A DNA stretch of 40,559 bases from UBA10133 sp964528565 (GTDB taxonomy: Bacteria; Patescibacteriota; Microgenomatia; UBA1400; MFAQ01), in the NCBI GenBank assembly GCA_964528565.1, contig CAZGSP010000034.1:1-40559 (forward strand). The letters run 5' to 3'. Shown here in pieces: positions 7,904 through 16,467 of this stretch. How positions within the stretch are numbered: position 1 is the stretch's first letter; each line of letters opens with the position of its first letter. The notes under the pieces were generated by a model that saw nothing but the letters and a program-made list of their open reading frames with translations, searched no databases and was not told where the DNA came from. The position numbers were made by a program, and so were the translations under genes.

Positions 7904-10624
7904 TTACCGAGCTCCGGCAACAAAACCGACACCAAAGGTAGTGGTTTTGGGCGGCAAGACCACACCAAGACGGTTTGCCTCGGATGAGACCGGACTGGTG
8001 ATTGCCGCCGGGCGGGCCGCCTCGGGAAAATTGATGATCAGCTCGACGTTCCCGTTTACGGTACCCGGCTGGTGATACTCCGTCAGGGAGTAGGTAAAGG
8101 GAAGTTTGTTTGGCTCAGATTGAGGTGTCTTGAATTTTATGACCAGGGTGTGTGTCCGATTGTAGGATAGCGATATTGGAAATTGGAATCTTTCCATTTG
8201 ATTGTCCTGTTGTTCCGAGGCTATTCGAGGTGATAAATTCTTATCATCCAAGGTTATCCCTTCCAAGATCGAGTTTTCCGGCGAATATAGCTGAATGATC
8301 ATTTTCATATCCCGATTTTGATTGAGAATTTCTTCGGTAAATTGGTACTGAACCTGATACTCGTGTTGGACCTGATTTGGTTCGATCCAGACTCTATGAA
8401 AGATTTTCCGTTGCATTTTCCCGGTTAGAGGAAGAAGTGAAAAATTTGATTCATTGAAATAGGTTGTCTGGGCCAAACACGGACTATTTCCGGATAGTCC
8501 GGAGTGACAGGTGTGGGGATAAATTGAACCTGAGTAAGCTTGATTGACGATCGACTTTTCGATGCTTTCATCGGATGACCAAAATAGAATTTGATTTTCT
8601 TCGGACTGCTTGGCAATGACCCTACCAAGGGAGACCAGTGAAGGCTTATGTTCCAGAATACTGTCGAGATAGTAGCCGATCAGGTCCCGATACAAACCGG
8701 ATGGAGAAGTGGTGGAAAGTTCTTTTTGGAAGACTTCGGAGGTGACACTTTGGCCGTTCAGAATTATTCCCTTGTCCTCCGACAGAAGATTGCCTATCAG
8801 ACGATCATTTACCGCTAAGACGATGTCCGGTTTAAATCTAAGAGTTTTTTCCAGTATCCAAGAGATGTTGGTGGCTGTTTGAGGAAAGTCGGGATTGTAG
8901 TTCAGGTCTCTCGTTTTCCAATCCTCTACTCCGGTGATCTGACTGACCAATGGTGGGGCGGTAATTACCCCCACAGCCAAAGAATCGATTTCGTCACTGC
9001 GATAGATATTTTTTGAGACTACCCTACCTTGATCCATGACAAGGGCCAAAATATAATCAAGTGTGCCTCCGGTGCTTCGAATCTCTTGACTGTTCTGGAA
9101 AAGAATGACTATGTTCTTAGCCGAGTCACCCGCCAGGAAGACAGGAATTAGTTCGGCTGCTTTTATCAGGTCAATTATTTGTTGTTCAACAAGCTTTAGA
9201 TTCTTAAATTCAATACTTGAATCCATCTTCTCCTCGAGTATGCGCGGTAACCTGCCTTGACTAGTCAATAGGCTTATTTGGTTAAGGTTTTCGTATAGAT
9301 GACTTAGATTGGAACTTAGGGCCAAACTTGAGTCTTGATAGAACTGCCCCGAAGAAGGTTTCCCGACCGTCCGGTATATCTTTTCCGCCAGCTGATAGGT
9401 TTGTTGTAGGCTTTCCAAACTGGATTGAGAGTAGTCCAAAAAGACAAAGAGATTATAGTTTTTCTCGTGAACATTGGCGGCAACGAATGAGATAACCGGT
9501 GAGACGATCGAGTAGCTGTCTTTCCCAATTCCGGAAAAGACTTTTGACCGGTTTAAGTCGGTTACTGACAGCGTTGTTTCTCCCCTCCTTAGATCCGATA
9601 TTGTCTTTTCCAGATACTTAAGTGATAGTGCCGTAAAGAGAATATAGCTAAGGGATACGAGGAGGTAAATCGAGAGAATGGCCGCTATCGAGTACTCGGC
9701 AACTTTCTTGATAAGTTCGGGACCATTTTCAATTTTGACTGTCCCCTTTTTGGGTTTTAACCGTCCGACGATTTTTTTTACCGAATGGAGAACTTTCTCA
9801 ATCTTTTTTAGTTTGGGGTGCTTGTCCTGTTGATGAACATGATGAAGCTTGGATAATAAGAGACTTCGATCTTCATTTACACGCCGGACTGCCTCTTTCA
9901 GATCGACCGAAAAGTCATTTTTTGGCTCCCAGTTTAGCTGTGCCCTTGATTGGTTCCCGAGCGAGTTCGGATCAAGTGTGGGGTGATCATCCGGACCGGT
10001 GGCTTCAATCTCAAATTCAGGTCCTTCCGAGTCTTCCAAATTCTTTTTGATCAAATACGCGAGTTCCAAGTCCGTAACAGGGTCCCCCATGATCCAAAAA
10101 ATTTTCCCGGCCGTATTCTGAAGGTAGTAAATTTTTTTGAGGCTTTCAATCAGATCGGCCATGGATACCGGGAAGAAAGAGTTTTCTCCCTTAGTCGAGA
10201 TCGTAATTTTTCGCGAACCGAGAGCTTCCAGAACGTAGTTTTCCAAGTATGTTTCGGAGTAAAGCAGACTTGCCTGGAACAGATCTTTGACGATCACCAG
10301 GCGATGAAGCGGTTTTCCGGCACCGAGGTTGTTTAGTAGATCAGTAAAGTAGAGATTCTTTTCCGTATCGATATTTTTTCCATGGAGAAGGATGACCGTC
10401 AATTTTTGATTCCTTTGTCTTGACCGGTCGTAGATGGAGATTAATTTTTGACTGATATTATTTAGATCCCGGGAAGTATCAATGACCGCCAGAACATAAG
10501 GTTCCGTTCTTGATTCCTTGTGCGAGGAAAAGACAATATCGGCAGAGGAGGTTTGGCCCACAAAGGAATCTTCCAAAAAGGAGTTATTGCTCCAGACGGC
10601 AATTTGGGTTTTACTAATGGGCAT
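7904..10624 (-). CDS. DUF4012 family membrane protein with degenerate Rossmann N-domain
   Basis: 906 aa. Residues about 1-200 resemble a decayed extended-SDR/NAD-epimerase-like Rossmann domain without a clear GxxGxxG. A short basic linker precedes one transmembrane helix (about 310-335). The large C-terminal part matches DUF4012: ILFQNSQEIRSTGGTLDYI, DWKTRDLNYNPDFPQTA, and a C-terminal beta-rich region (LVIKFKTPQSEPN) that would be outside the cell. DUF4012 proteins are common in Patescibacteria and Actinobacteria, with no established function; a cell-envelope role is inferred. Its start follows a TATACT by 6 nt. Next gene downstream is rplY, 39 bp away. Confidence 0.8.
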   Translation of the reverse strand: MPISKTQIAVWSNNSFLEDSFVGQTSSADIVFSSHKESRTEPYVLAVIDTSRDLNNISQKLISIYDRSRQRNQKLTVILLHGKNIDTEKNLYFTDLLNNLGAGKPLHRLVIVKDLFQASLLYSETYLENYVLEALGSRKITISTKGENSFFPVSMADLIESLKKIYYLQNTAGKIFWIMGDPVTDLELAYLIKKNLEDSEGPEFEIEATGPDDHPTLDPNSLGNQSRAQLNWEPKNDFSVDLKEAVRRVNEDRSLLLSKLHHVHQQDKHPKLKKIEKVLHSVKKIVGRLKPKKGTVKIENGPELIKKVAEYSIAAILSIYLLVSLSYILFTALSLKYLEKTISDLRRGETTLSVTDLNRSKVFSGIGKDSYSIVSPVISFVAANVHEKNYNLFVFLDYSQSSLESLQQTYQLAEKIYRTVGKPSSGQFYQDSSLALSSNLSHLYENLNQISLLTSQGRLPRILEEKMDSSIEFKNLKLVEQQIIDLIKAAELIPVFLAGDSAKNIVILFQNSQEIRSTGGTLDYILALVMDQGRVVSKNIYRSDEIDSLAVGVITAPPLVSQITGVEDWKTRDLNYNPDFPQTATNISWILEKTLRFKPDIVLAVNDRLIGNLLSEDKGIILNGQSVTSEVFQKELSTTSPSGLYRDLIGYYLDSILEHKPSLVSLGRVIAKQSEENQILFWSSDESIEKSIVNQAYSGSIYPHTCHSGLSGNSPCLAQTTYFNESNFSLLPLTGKMQRKIFHRVWIEPNQVQHEYQVQYQFTEEILNQNRDMKMIIQLYSPENSILEGITLDDKNLSPRIASEQQDNQMERFQFPISLSYNRTHTLVIKFKTPQSEPNKLPFTYSLTEYHQPGTVNGNVELIINFPEAARPAAITSPVSSEANRLGVVLPPKTTTFGVGFVAGAR

Positions 10625-10630
10625 TAATTT

Positions 10631-10636
10631 AGTATA
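10631..10636 (-). promoter_or_regulatory. -10-like TATACT 6 nt before the DUF4012 gene
   Basis: TATACT on the minus strand, 6 nt before the ATG at 10624; no SD and no convincing -35. Confidence 0.45.
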
Positions 10637-10792
10637 GATGATTAGTACTTTGCCGATTTCTTCTGTAGCAAGTGCTTACGTTTTTTTGTCTGTGTTTTTG
10701 GACTTACAACTATTTATGGTTCGTGCGTACTTTTAAGGTCTTTTTGTACATACTTTCTACATGTGAAAATTTATAGCTAGCTCTAATTAGAC

Positions 10793-10801
10793 TTATCCAC
10801 A
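10793..10801 (+). promoter_or_regulatory. Perfect DnaA box TTATCCACA
   Basis: An exact consensus DnaA box in the 241-bp gap between the DUF4012 gene and the RNase HI gene, about 7.3 kb from the origin. I see no gene or tRNA in this AT-rich gap. Confidence 0.45.
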
Positions 10802-10865
10802 TAATTTTTTGTGCGCGGAAAGAGACCGATATTTTATTTATGAGTCTGTGAAAAGAAAGTATGAC

Positions 10866-11303
10866 TTAGTTATCGAGGGCGTCGTTCACCAGTTTGTCGG
10901 CTTCTTTGTTTTTTTCCCGGAGGACGTTGACAAAGGACATCAATTTTATTTGCCCGGAGTCTCGTAGTTTTTTGGTCTGATCGATAATTTTTTTTCGAAG
11001 AACTTGAAGGTGGGGTTGTTTGACTTTGTAGAGACCGGTGATTTGTTTGACGATCAGTTCGGAGTCCAGGACGAAACGAATTTTCTCCGTAAACACGTTA
11101 TCCTCTTCAATTTTTTCCAAAGCCCGGAGAACAGCCGTGTATTCGGCGACGTTGTTGGTAGTCTCACCGATTCTTTCGGAAAGGGAAAAAACTTTGTGGG
11201 TACCTTCTTTGGCTATCACCCCTATGGCCGCTTGGCCGGGATTGCCACGGGAGCCGCCGTCGGTGTTGATTTCGAGAAGATCGATGGTTTTTGGCATAGG
11301 CAT
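10866..11303 (-). CDS. Ribonuclease HI family protein
   Basis: 145 aa. RNase H fold with the catalytic carboxylates in place: D15 in INTDGGSRGNPG, E54 in TNNVAEYTAV, D80 in FVLDSELIVKQ, and the C-terminal Asp in REKNKEADKLVN. It cleaves RNA in RNA:DNA hybrids (primer removal, R-loops). The motif style (TDGGSRGNPG, NNVAEY) is that of the RnhA-like group without the basic protrusion of E. coli RNase HI. Its start is 3 bp after the stop of the O-antigen-ligase-like gene, so the two are probably cotranscribed. Confidence 0.9.
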   Translation of the reverse strand: MPMPKTIDLLEINTDGGSRGNPGQAAIGVIAKEGTHKVFSLSERIGETTNNVAEYTAVLRALEKIEEDNVFTEKIRFVLDSELIVKQITGLYKVKQPHLQVLRKKIIDQTKKLRDSGQIKLMSFVNVLREKNKEADKLVNDALDN

Positions 11304-11306
11304 AGT

Positions 11307-12446
11307 TTACAGCAAAATTGCCCAAGCGAGAATAAGAATCAGTTTGTTTTGGGGAAGAGTCCACCAGTAATGATCAAAGGCGCCGGTAATGATGATGAGC
11401 GCTAGCAAAGCCAGAACTTCAGGCTTTAGGATCCTTTTTAGATTCCTTTTGATCAATACCGATAATAGGATCAGGCCCACAATGCCGGTTTCCAAGAGAG
11501 ATAGAAGAGGCAGGTTGTGAACCGGTTGAATCTTGGCCGGTAGGAGAAAGGAGCCGGGTAGATGGCTGACCAGAGAGGGGATAAAACCGCCAAGTCCCAC
11601 GCCTAGTAGCGGAGATGAGGAAAAGATATCTTTTACGGGAGCGAGGAGGAAAAGACGATCGGAGATAAAGGGAAACAAGCCTGGTAGGTTCGGAAGAAAT
11701 ATTTGAAATACGGAAATCAAAAGGAAGCAACCGATGAGAGCAAGGGAACCGAGATGAAAGGAGATGACCAAGACGAAGGCAAGAAGCGCGGCTTTGGAGA
11801 AGGTCAGAATCAGGCCGAGAAAGACTGCCAGCCGTTGCCACAAAGGAGACTTCTTGATATGAAGCAGGTAATAGACAACGAGAAGAAAACCGGCAAGGGA
11901 GTTCGGGTGGGAGAAGGTGGCCGGAGCCCTAACGAAGTCGTAGCCAAAGAAAGAGAGATGGGCCAGCCCGGGGGTGGAGGTGGAGAAAGTTCTTTCGCCC
12001 AGCCAGTAAAATAGTCCGCCGATGGAAGACTGTCGGGTGGTTTCCAAAACTTGAAGGAAGATAACCAAGATGGTAGAGATCAACAAGGAAGTTTTTATCT
12101 GCGACCAGGTGACTTTTCTAAGTAGGAGGGTAAGAAAGAAGAGGAGATAGAGGAGAAACCGCAACCACCAAAATATCGAGTTCGCCGGCGAGACACCAAA
12201 GACGGAGTTAAGAAGGACGTAAGCCAAGAAAATAATGGTGGGAGGGAGATGACTTCTTAGCCAATGGAAAATTGGTTTTAGATTTAGAAGGATAAAGGCG
12301 ACCAAAAGAATGTCGGTAAGGTAGAGGGTGGGTGAGAGGTAGTCCACCTTGATACCGGCGGCTCGTGCAAAATCCGGCCAGAAATGGAGACCCAACTGGG
12401 TAGGGAGTAAGAAGACAATTAGCTGAAGAAGGATGGTTGAAAACAC
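11307..12446 (-). CDS. O-antigen ligase / Wzy-polymerase-like membrane protein
   Basis: 379 aa starting with GTG at 12446. About ten hydrophobic segments fill the protein. The family motif FSHPNSLAGFLL and the downstream loop GVGLGGFIPSL with the large extracytoplasmic region PVHNLPLLSLLETGIVG are typical of the Wzy_C/RfaL superfamily. These transfer or polymerise undecaprenyl-linked glycans at the outer face of the membrane. In a cell without an outer membrane this would be a surface polysaccharide or glycoprotein polymerase/ligase (inference). Cotranscribed with the RNase HI gene; no other glycan gene adjoins it. Confidence 0.8.
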   Translation of the reverse strand: MFSTILLQLIVFLLPTQLGLHFWPDFARAAGIKVDYLSPTLYLTDILLVAFILLNLKPIFHWLRSHLPPTIIFLAYVLLNSVFGVSPANSIFWWLRFLLYLLFFLTLLLRKVTWSQIKTSLLISTILVIFLQVLETTRQSSIGGLFYWLGERTFSTSTPGLAHLSFFGYDFVRAPATFSHPNSLAGFLLVVYYLLHIKKSPLWQRLAVFLGLILTFSKAALLAFVLVISFHLGSLALIGCFLLISVFQIFLPNLPGLFPFISDRLFLLAPVKDIFSSSPLLGVGLGGFIPSLVSHLPGSFLLPAKIQPVHNLPLLSLLETGIVGLILLSVLIKRNLKRILKPEVLALLALIIITGAFDHYWWTLPQNKLILILAWAILL

Positions 12447-12453
12447 TAATCAG

Positions 12454-12459
12454 ATTGTA
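12454..12459 (-). promoter_or_regulatory. -10-like TACAAT 7 nt before GTG start
   Basis: TACAAT on the minus strand ends 7 nt before the GTG at 12446 and supports that start. No SD. Confidence 0.45.
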
Positions 12460-12500
12460 CCCTAGTCAGGTATAGCATCACCTCTCGACCATATCCCTTC

Positions 12501-12596
12501 GTGGAAACCACAATCCGCTCATTCCCGCGATTCGCGGTTGTTTTAGCCTCGTCGCAAAAATTTTTCTTTAACAGAAAAATACCCTGCTTTTGCGAC
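12501..12596. repeat. Cluster of inverted repeats in the gap downstream of khpB
   Basis: Three structures lie in a row: GTGG-AAA-CCAC (12501-12511), CCGCG-ATT-CGCGG (12525-12537), and a nested one with outer arms GTCGCAAAA (12551-12559) and TTTTGCGAC (12588-12596) around an inner ATTTTTCT/AGAAAAAT hairpin (12560-12580). No T-tract follows, so it could be a structured RNA or a decayed repeat element rather than a simple terminator. The gap (12447-12667) holds no gene that I can see. Confidence 0.5.
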
Positions 12597-12667
12597 TCCG
12601 GATAATTTCCTGAAGGCACATGGTCTGCGGTGAATTTCCTATGCTATGATCGCTATTTAAAGAAAAT

Positions 12668-13129
12668 TTATTCGGCGGTGGGGATGATGACCATTTGGCG
12701 GTAGGGGGCTTCGCCACGGGACTCGGTGCGGACGCCTTTGTAGCCTTCCAGGAATAAGTGGATTATGCGGCGTTCGAAAGAGCTAAGGTTGGGGAGGATG
12801 ATTTCTTTTTGAAGAGAGACAGCGCGGTCGGCGGCGTTTTGAGCCAGTTCTTTCAGGGAGTCTTCCCGACGCTCCTGATAGTCGTTGACGTTGAGGTGGA
12901 GTTTGGGCCAGACGCCAAAACGCTGGAAGATCATAAGGGAGAAGATCATACGCAGAGAGGCGAGACCTTCACCATGATGGCCAACAAAGATACCTGCGGC
13001 ATCTTCGGGGGGAGTGAGAAGAATATTGATATTTTCTTCGTCTGCGACTTCGATGTTGATTTGGTCTTCACTTAGCTCCAGTTGAGTCAAGACGTTGGAA
13101 AGAATTTCGGTAACCTTTGATTGGTCCAT
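12668..13129 (-). CDS. khpB: RNA-binding protein KhpB (Jag), KH-R3H
   Basis: 153 aa. It holds a KH domain with the GxxG loop GHHG at about 50-53 and a C-terminal R3H domain (SSFERRIIHLFLEGY, with R120xxxH124, then the ESRGEAPYRQ tail). The N-terminal Jag-N domain present in many Firmicutes is absent. KhpB binds many RNAs and influences cell division and elongation in Gram-positive bacteria. Its place directly after yidC (5-bp gap) is the conserved origin-proximal order rpmH-rnpA-yidD-yidC-jag. Confidence 0.92.
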   Translation of the reverse strand: MDQSKVTEILSNVLTQLELSEDQINIEVADEENINILLTPPEDAAGIFVGHHGEGLASLRMIFSLMIFQRFGVWPKLHLNVNDYQERREDSLKELAQNAADRAVSLQKEIILPNLSSFERRIIHLFLEGYKGVRTESRGEAPYRQMVIIPTAE

Positions 13130-13134
13130 GTTAA

Positions 13135-13872
13135 TTATTGTTTTATAACTCTTAATTTAAGAAGGATGGGTTTGAGACCACCCAGCCCGGAGAAGTAGTA
13201 CTGCTGGACGATGGAGAAGATGGTAGAAGCGACCCAGTAAAGGATAAGACCGGATTGGAAGTTCAAGGAAATAATGACGGTCATGAGAGGCATCATATAA
13301 ACCATCTGCTGAGTCATGCTTTGAGCCATCTCCAGATTGTCTTCCTCTTTTTTCTTCTCGTCTTTCTTTTTGGGACTCAGGACATGAGACTCTGCCCCGG
13401 CTTGCATCATAAGAGAGAAAATCAGCTGAGTGAGCCCGGCCAAGATGGGCATAATGTAGGTGTGATCGGGCTTGGTAAGATCCAGATAAAGGAAATGAGG
13501 GTTGACGAGGACTCCTCCAATGGAGGGCTGTTTGATGAAATCCATGAAAACTTGATAGAGAGAGATAAGAATGATGATATTGACGATCTGAGGGAGACAG
13601 CCCGCGGCGGGATTGATACCGCGCTCTTTGTAGAGTGCCATCTGAGCTACCTGAAGATCTTTCTTGTCTTTATGCTTTTCTTTGAGTCTATCCAGTTCCG
13701 GTTTCAAGGCTTGCATTTTTTTGGCCGACTTCATGGAGGGGATCACGAGAGGCATGGTGATGAACTTGGTGATCAGAGTGATGGCAAGAATGGGTAAACC
13801 AAGATTGCCTCCAAAGAGATGGTAGAAAAAAATCAGAACTTGGTAGAGGATGTAGTTTAATGGCGCGAGCAT
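13135..13872 (-). CDS. yidC: Membrane protein insertase YidC/Oxa1
   Basis: 245 aa, the short form without the large periplasmic domain of Gram-negative YidC. Five hydrophobic segments are visible. The first cytoplasmic loop is the highly charged KPELDRLKEKHKDKKDLQ, followed by ERGINPAAGCLPQ, a hallmark of the family. A second Lys/Glu-rich loop (SPKKKDEKKKEEDN) precedes the last two helices. It inserts membrane proteins alone or with SecYEG. It sits between yidD and khpB; a TAAAAT lies 9 nt upstream of the ATG, inside the end of yidD. Confidence 0.96.
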   Translation of the reverse strand: MLAPLNYILYQVLIFFYHLFGGNLGLPILAITLITKFITMPLVIPSMKSAKKMQALKPELDRLKEKHKDKKDLQVAQMALYKERGINPAAGCLPQIVNIIILISLYQVFMDFIKQPSIGGVLVNPHFLYLDLTKPDHTYIMPILAGLTQLIFSLMMQAGAESHVLSPKKKDEKKKEEDNLEMAQSMTQQMVYMMPLMTVIISLNFQSGLILYWVASTIFSIVQQYYFSGLGGLKPILLKLRVIKQ

Positions 13873-13874
13873 AG

Positions 13875-14126
13875 TTATTTGATTTTAGCAGGCCCCGCCG
13901 CCCGGCGGGGTGGAACAGGGTCATTTCCGCCTTTGCTAAAAGGTTGACAGCGGAGGAGCCGGCCTACCGAGAGTTTGGTCCCGACAATGATACCATAGCG
14001 GCGGTAAGATTCTTTGGCATATTCCGAACAGGTGGGGGAGAAGCGACAGGCAAAAGAGTTGCCGAAGATGGCGTGACCAAGGGCGTGGTAGTAGGGAGAG
14101 ATATATTTTTGGTAAAAGGAAAGCAT
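13875..14126 (-). CDS. yidD: Membrane protein insertion efficiency factor YidD
   Basis: 83 aa. Typical family sequence: FYQKYISPYYHALG, CRFSPTCSEYAKESYRRYG and the RLLRCQPFSKGGNDPVP end. YidD assists YidC-dependent insertion at the inner face of the membrane. The stop is 2 bp from the yidC start, so translation is probably coupled. Confidence 0.95.
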   Translation of the reverse strand: MLSFYQKYISPYYHALGHAIFGNSFACRFSPTCSEYAKESYRRYGIIVGTKLSVGRLLRCQPFSKGGNDPVPPRRAAGPAKIK

Positions 14127-14134
14127 CGATGGTA

Positions 14135-14140
14135 ATTATA
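14135..14140 (-). promoter_or_regulatory. -10-like TATAAT 8 nt before yidD
   Basis: Perfect TATAAT on the minus strand 8 nt before the ATG at 14126; it would start the yidD-yidC-khpB operon as a leaderless message. Confidence 0.5.
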
Positions 14141-14143
14141 TCC

Positions 14144-14980
14144 TCAGGAAATTTTTCTGTGGTTATTTGATTTCGGGAGGAAGTTTTTAGGAGTGACGAT
14201 ATTTTTGCCTGTTTCTTTTTCGAGGTTCTTTCGAGCGTCCCCAGCTATACTGCCACCTCGCCGAGAGACTTTTTTATTTTCGATATATCCGTTCGGGTGT
14301 TCCGTTTTGGTAATTTCAGTGGTGGAGGCTTCTCCAAGCATGGAAAACAGTAATTCCAGATCGGACATGTGATCTCGGAGGTTTTGTCTTTCAAGCCCTT
14401 TGATCTTTTTATGTTGGTAAGGAGTGACTCCAAAAGCGGCTTGTGAGATTTCAGCCGTGAGAATGGCGTATTCTTTTTGGAGTTTGACTCCGTGAATGTC
14501 CCATTGTTCGGTAAGATCTTCTCGAATTGCGATCGATCTCATTCTTTTTTCGATCCAGCCGTCTGGATAGCCTTTGGCTTTGTAAATAGCTCTGGCTCTT
14601 TTTTGGGCTAGTTCTGGATCTTCGATTTCTTGAATTCGTTCGTAGCCGACTTTGGCTAGCCAGCGTTTAAATGGTTCGGCTTTTGGAGAGGGGATGGATT
14701 GGATAATGCGAAAGATTCCCTCTGTGTTGGCACAATTTAACTTTTGATTACCCCCACTGGTGGCGATTGAAAGGGGGGTGGCAATTTGCCCCCACCCTTT
14801 GGAAAGCTGTTCGTCTCTGCGTCGCATATCTTTAATATATCCATCGGGCTGAACAGATTCGGTTAATGCAACCACAATATCAGTAATCACAAACCACCAT
14901 TCGTTTTTGTATATGGTTTTGCGAATTTCTTTCTTTTGGAAAATTGCGATTCTGGTAGGATCTATTATTTTTTTGGGCAT
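14144..14980 (-). CDS. DinD-like Bro-N domain protein
   Basis: 278 aa, close to the length of E. coli DinD. The N-terminal half has the Bro-N/DinD pattern: IAIFQKKEIRKTIYKNEWW, FVITDIVVALTES, GGNQKLNCANTEGIFRIIQS, then PFKRWLAKVGYERIQE. The middle is basic (KGYPDGWIEKRMRSIAIRE), and the end holds MLGEASTTEIT and a Lys-rich tail. DinD is a DNA-damage-inducible factor reported to inhibit RecA filaments in E. coli; Bro-N proteins are also phage antirepressors. It interrupts the conserved rnpA-yidD neighbourhood, which suggests it was inserted. No other phage gene adjoins it. Confidence 0.8.
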   Translation of the reverse strand: MPKKIIDPTRIAIFQKKEIRKTIYKNEWWFVITDIVVALTESVQPDGYIKDMRRRDEQLSKGWGQIATPLSIATSGGNQKLNCANTEGIFRIIQSIPSPKAEPFKRWLAKVGYERIQEIEDPELAQKRARAIYKAKGYPDGWIEKRMRSIAIREDLTEQWDIHGVKLQKEYAILTAEISQAAFGVTPYQHKKIKGLERQNLRDHMSDLELLFSMLGEASTTEITKTEHPNGYIENKKVSRRGGSIAGDARKNLEKETGKNIVTPKNFLPKSNNHRKIS

Positions 14981-14986
14981 ATATTT

Positions 14987-15015
14987 AATTTATTCCATAA
15001 AATACCCGAAGTCAA
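14987..15015 (-). promoter_or_regulatory. Promoter for the DinD-like gene
   Basis: Minus-strand TTGACT (15010-15015), a 17-bp spacer and TAAATT (14987-14992), ending 6 nt before the ATG. I see no LexA-type operator. Confidence 0.6.
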
Positions 15016-15029
15016 GGTAAGAGATCTGA

Positions 15030-15035
15030 TAAAAT
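15030..15035 (+). promoter_or_regulatory. -10-like TAAAAT 6 nt before the HIT gene
   Basis: TAAAAT ends 6 nt before the ATG at 15042; no SD. Confidence 0.45.
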
Positions 15036-15041
15036 TAGCAT

Positions 15042-15515
15042 ATGCATAACCATGCTTCGGAGAACTACCAATGTCCGATCTGTTTGGCTGTTGAGGGGGT
15101 TGAGAATGGCGAGACCATGATCAAGCAAACGGATATATTTTTCAAAGACGAGCAGGTGATGGCTTTTATTAGTTCCAAGTTCGACAAGAACGGTGGTCAC
15201 CCGCTGATTGTTCCGATCAAGCATTATGAGAACTTGTATGATTTACCCACAGAAATTGGAGCTCGTATTTTTGACCTGGCAAGACAAGTAGCCCTGGCAG
15301 TCAAGGAAACGACACATTGCGATGGAATAACAGCGATGCAGAATAACGAACCTGCCGGAGACCAGCATGCCTTTCACTATCACTTTCATATTTATCCCCG
15401 ATATTCCGGTGATGAGCTTCATAGTAGTATTTTGGACACTAGAGTTTCCTCTCCTGAAGAAAGAGTTGTTTTAGCAAACAGTCTTAGAAGCTATTTAGAA
15501 ATACGCGACAAATGA
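15042..15515 (+). CDS. HIT family (histidine triad) hydrolase
   Basis: 157 aa. The histidine triad is H112-Y-H114-F-H116-I-Y, preceded by the alpha-phosphate-binding NNEPAGDQHAFH. An N-terminal CPIC (11-14) together with downstream His residues probably binds zinc, as in HinT/Fhit-like bacterial HITs. The family hydrolyses nucleoside phosphoramidates or dinucleoside polyphosphates; the exact substrate is unknown. Its stop overlaps the start of the HAD gene (ATGA, 4 bp), so the pair is a translationally coupled operon. Confidence 0.93.
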   Translation: MHNHASENYQCPICLAVEGVENGETMIKQTDIFFKDEQVMAFISSKFDKNGGHPLIVPIKHYENLYDLPTEIGARIFDLARQVALAVKETTHCDGITAMQNNEPAGDQHAFHYHFHIYPRYSGDELHSSILDTRVSSPEERVVLANSLRSYLEIRDK

Positions 15516-16129
15516 CAATAATAAAGGCGGTAATATTTGATCTGAACGGGGTTTTCCTAAAGAGTGAGTCTTTTAGTAAGCGGTTGGCGGAAAAGACGGG
15601 GAAAGACGCCGATGCTATCTATGAAGTCATGAAGCCGATCCTAAAGGAAGTGAGGAATCCGGAGAGGAGAGGTGAGGAAGTTTGGACACCTCTTTTGGAT
15701 CTGCTGGGGATGCCGCTACCGGAGTTCTTTGATTTTTATTTTTCGGGAGAGACAATTGACGAGGAGATGCTGAAATTCGCGGGAGATCTAAAAAACCGGG
15801 GTTTGAGAATTTTTATCCTTTCGAATAACTTCAGGGAGAGAACAGGGTACTACCGGAAGAACTTTCCGCAGCTGTTCGAAGTGGCAGATAAGGTTTACTT
15901 TTCTTGGGAGACGGGGTTTGTTAAGCCGGATCCGGAGGCGTATAAGAATTTGTTGGAAGAAAATGGTCTCCAGGGAGAAGAATGTGTCTATATCGATGAC
16001 TCGGAGGAGAATCTGGAAGTAGCCAAGGAATTGAAAATTAGAGGAATTAAATATGAGAGTGGGGAACAGATAAAGGAAACCATAATAGGTATGGGAGTGG
16101 ATCCAGAAAATAGAGTACCTCGAAACTAG
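15512..16129 (+). CDS. HAD-superfamily hydrolase
   Basis: 205 aa. The four HAD motifs are visible: I with nucleophile D10 in AVIFDLNGVF; II in FILSNN; III around FVKPDPEAYK; IV in VYIDDSEENLEVAK. The second acidic residue of motif I (DxD) is Asn, as in several subfamilies with DLGxV/DLNxV. The acid/base Asp of true phosphatases is therefore absent and the activity needs testing. The cap is a small helical type I insert, resembling the epoxide hydrolase-N/YihX-like group. Coupled to the HIT gene; convergent with rnpA with a 5-bp gap. Confidence 0.88.
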   Translation: MTIIKAVIFDLNGVFLKSESFSKRLAEKTGKDADAIYEVMKPILKEVRNPERRGEEVWTPLLDLLGMPLPEFFDFYFSGETIDEEMLKFAGDLKNRGLRIFILSNNFRERTGYYRKNFPQLFEVADKVYFSWETGFVKPDPEAYKNLLEENGLQGEECVYIDDSEENLEVAKELKIRGIKYESGEQIKETIIGMGVDPENRVPRN

Positions 16130-16134
16130 GGTTA

Positions 16135-16467
16135 TTATTTGAGCTTGGGGAGGAGGGAGGCCAGGTCGGAGAGGAGGTCGGAGTGAGGAGTGTCGAGGAC
16201 GGAGCGCTTGGGGATAATGAGGTAGTCGGCGGGAGGTAGTGAGGGGAGGAGTTCGGCCAGGATGGCAGAAGTGACCCGCTTAATCCGGTTGCGGTCGACG
16301 GCGAGTTTGGCCGTCTTTTTGGATAGGAGGATGGAAAACCGGGGAATAGAGGAGGTGGTCGGAGCCATGACGAGGGTAAGGTGATGGGTATGGAAAGGTT
16401 TACCCTCGCGGGTAAGGCGATCTCTTTCTTTGCGTAAGGGAAGCCGGTTTGTGGCCGGAAGTGGCAT
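16135..16467 (-). CDS. rnpA: Ribonuclease P protein component
   Basis: 110 aa. It opens with the typical LPATNRLPLRKERDRL and carries the RNP motif KLAVDRNRIKRVTSAIL, followed by DYLIIPKRSV. It binds RNase P RNA and helps it mature tRNA 5' ends. Its ATG directly follows the rpmH stop with no gap, the classical rpmH-rnpA pair. No rnpB is seen in this window. Confidence 0.95.
   Translation of the reverse strand: MPLPATNRLPLRKERDRLTREGKPFHTHHLTLVMAPTTSSIPRFSILLSKKTAKLAVDRNRIKRVTSAILAELLPSLPPADYLIIPKRSVLDTPHSDLLSDLASLLPKLK

Noticed and set aside
14144..14980. Prophage remnant around the DinD/Bro-N gene
   Set aside because: Only one phage-like gene; neighbours are housekeeping genes, and no integrase or structural genes are present.
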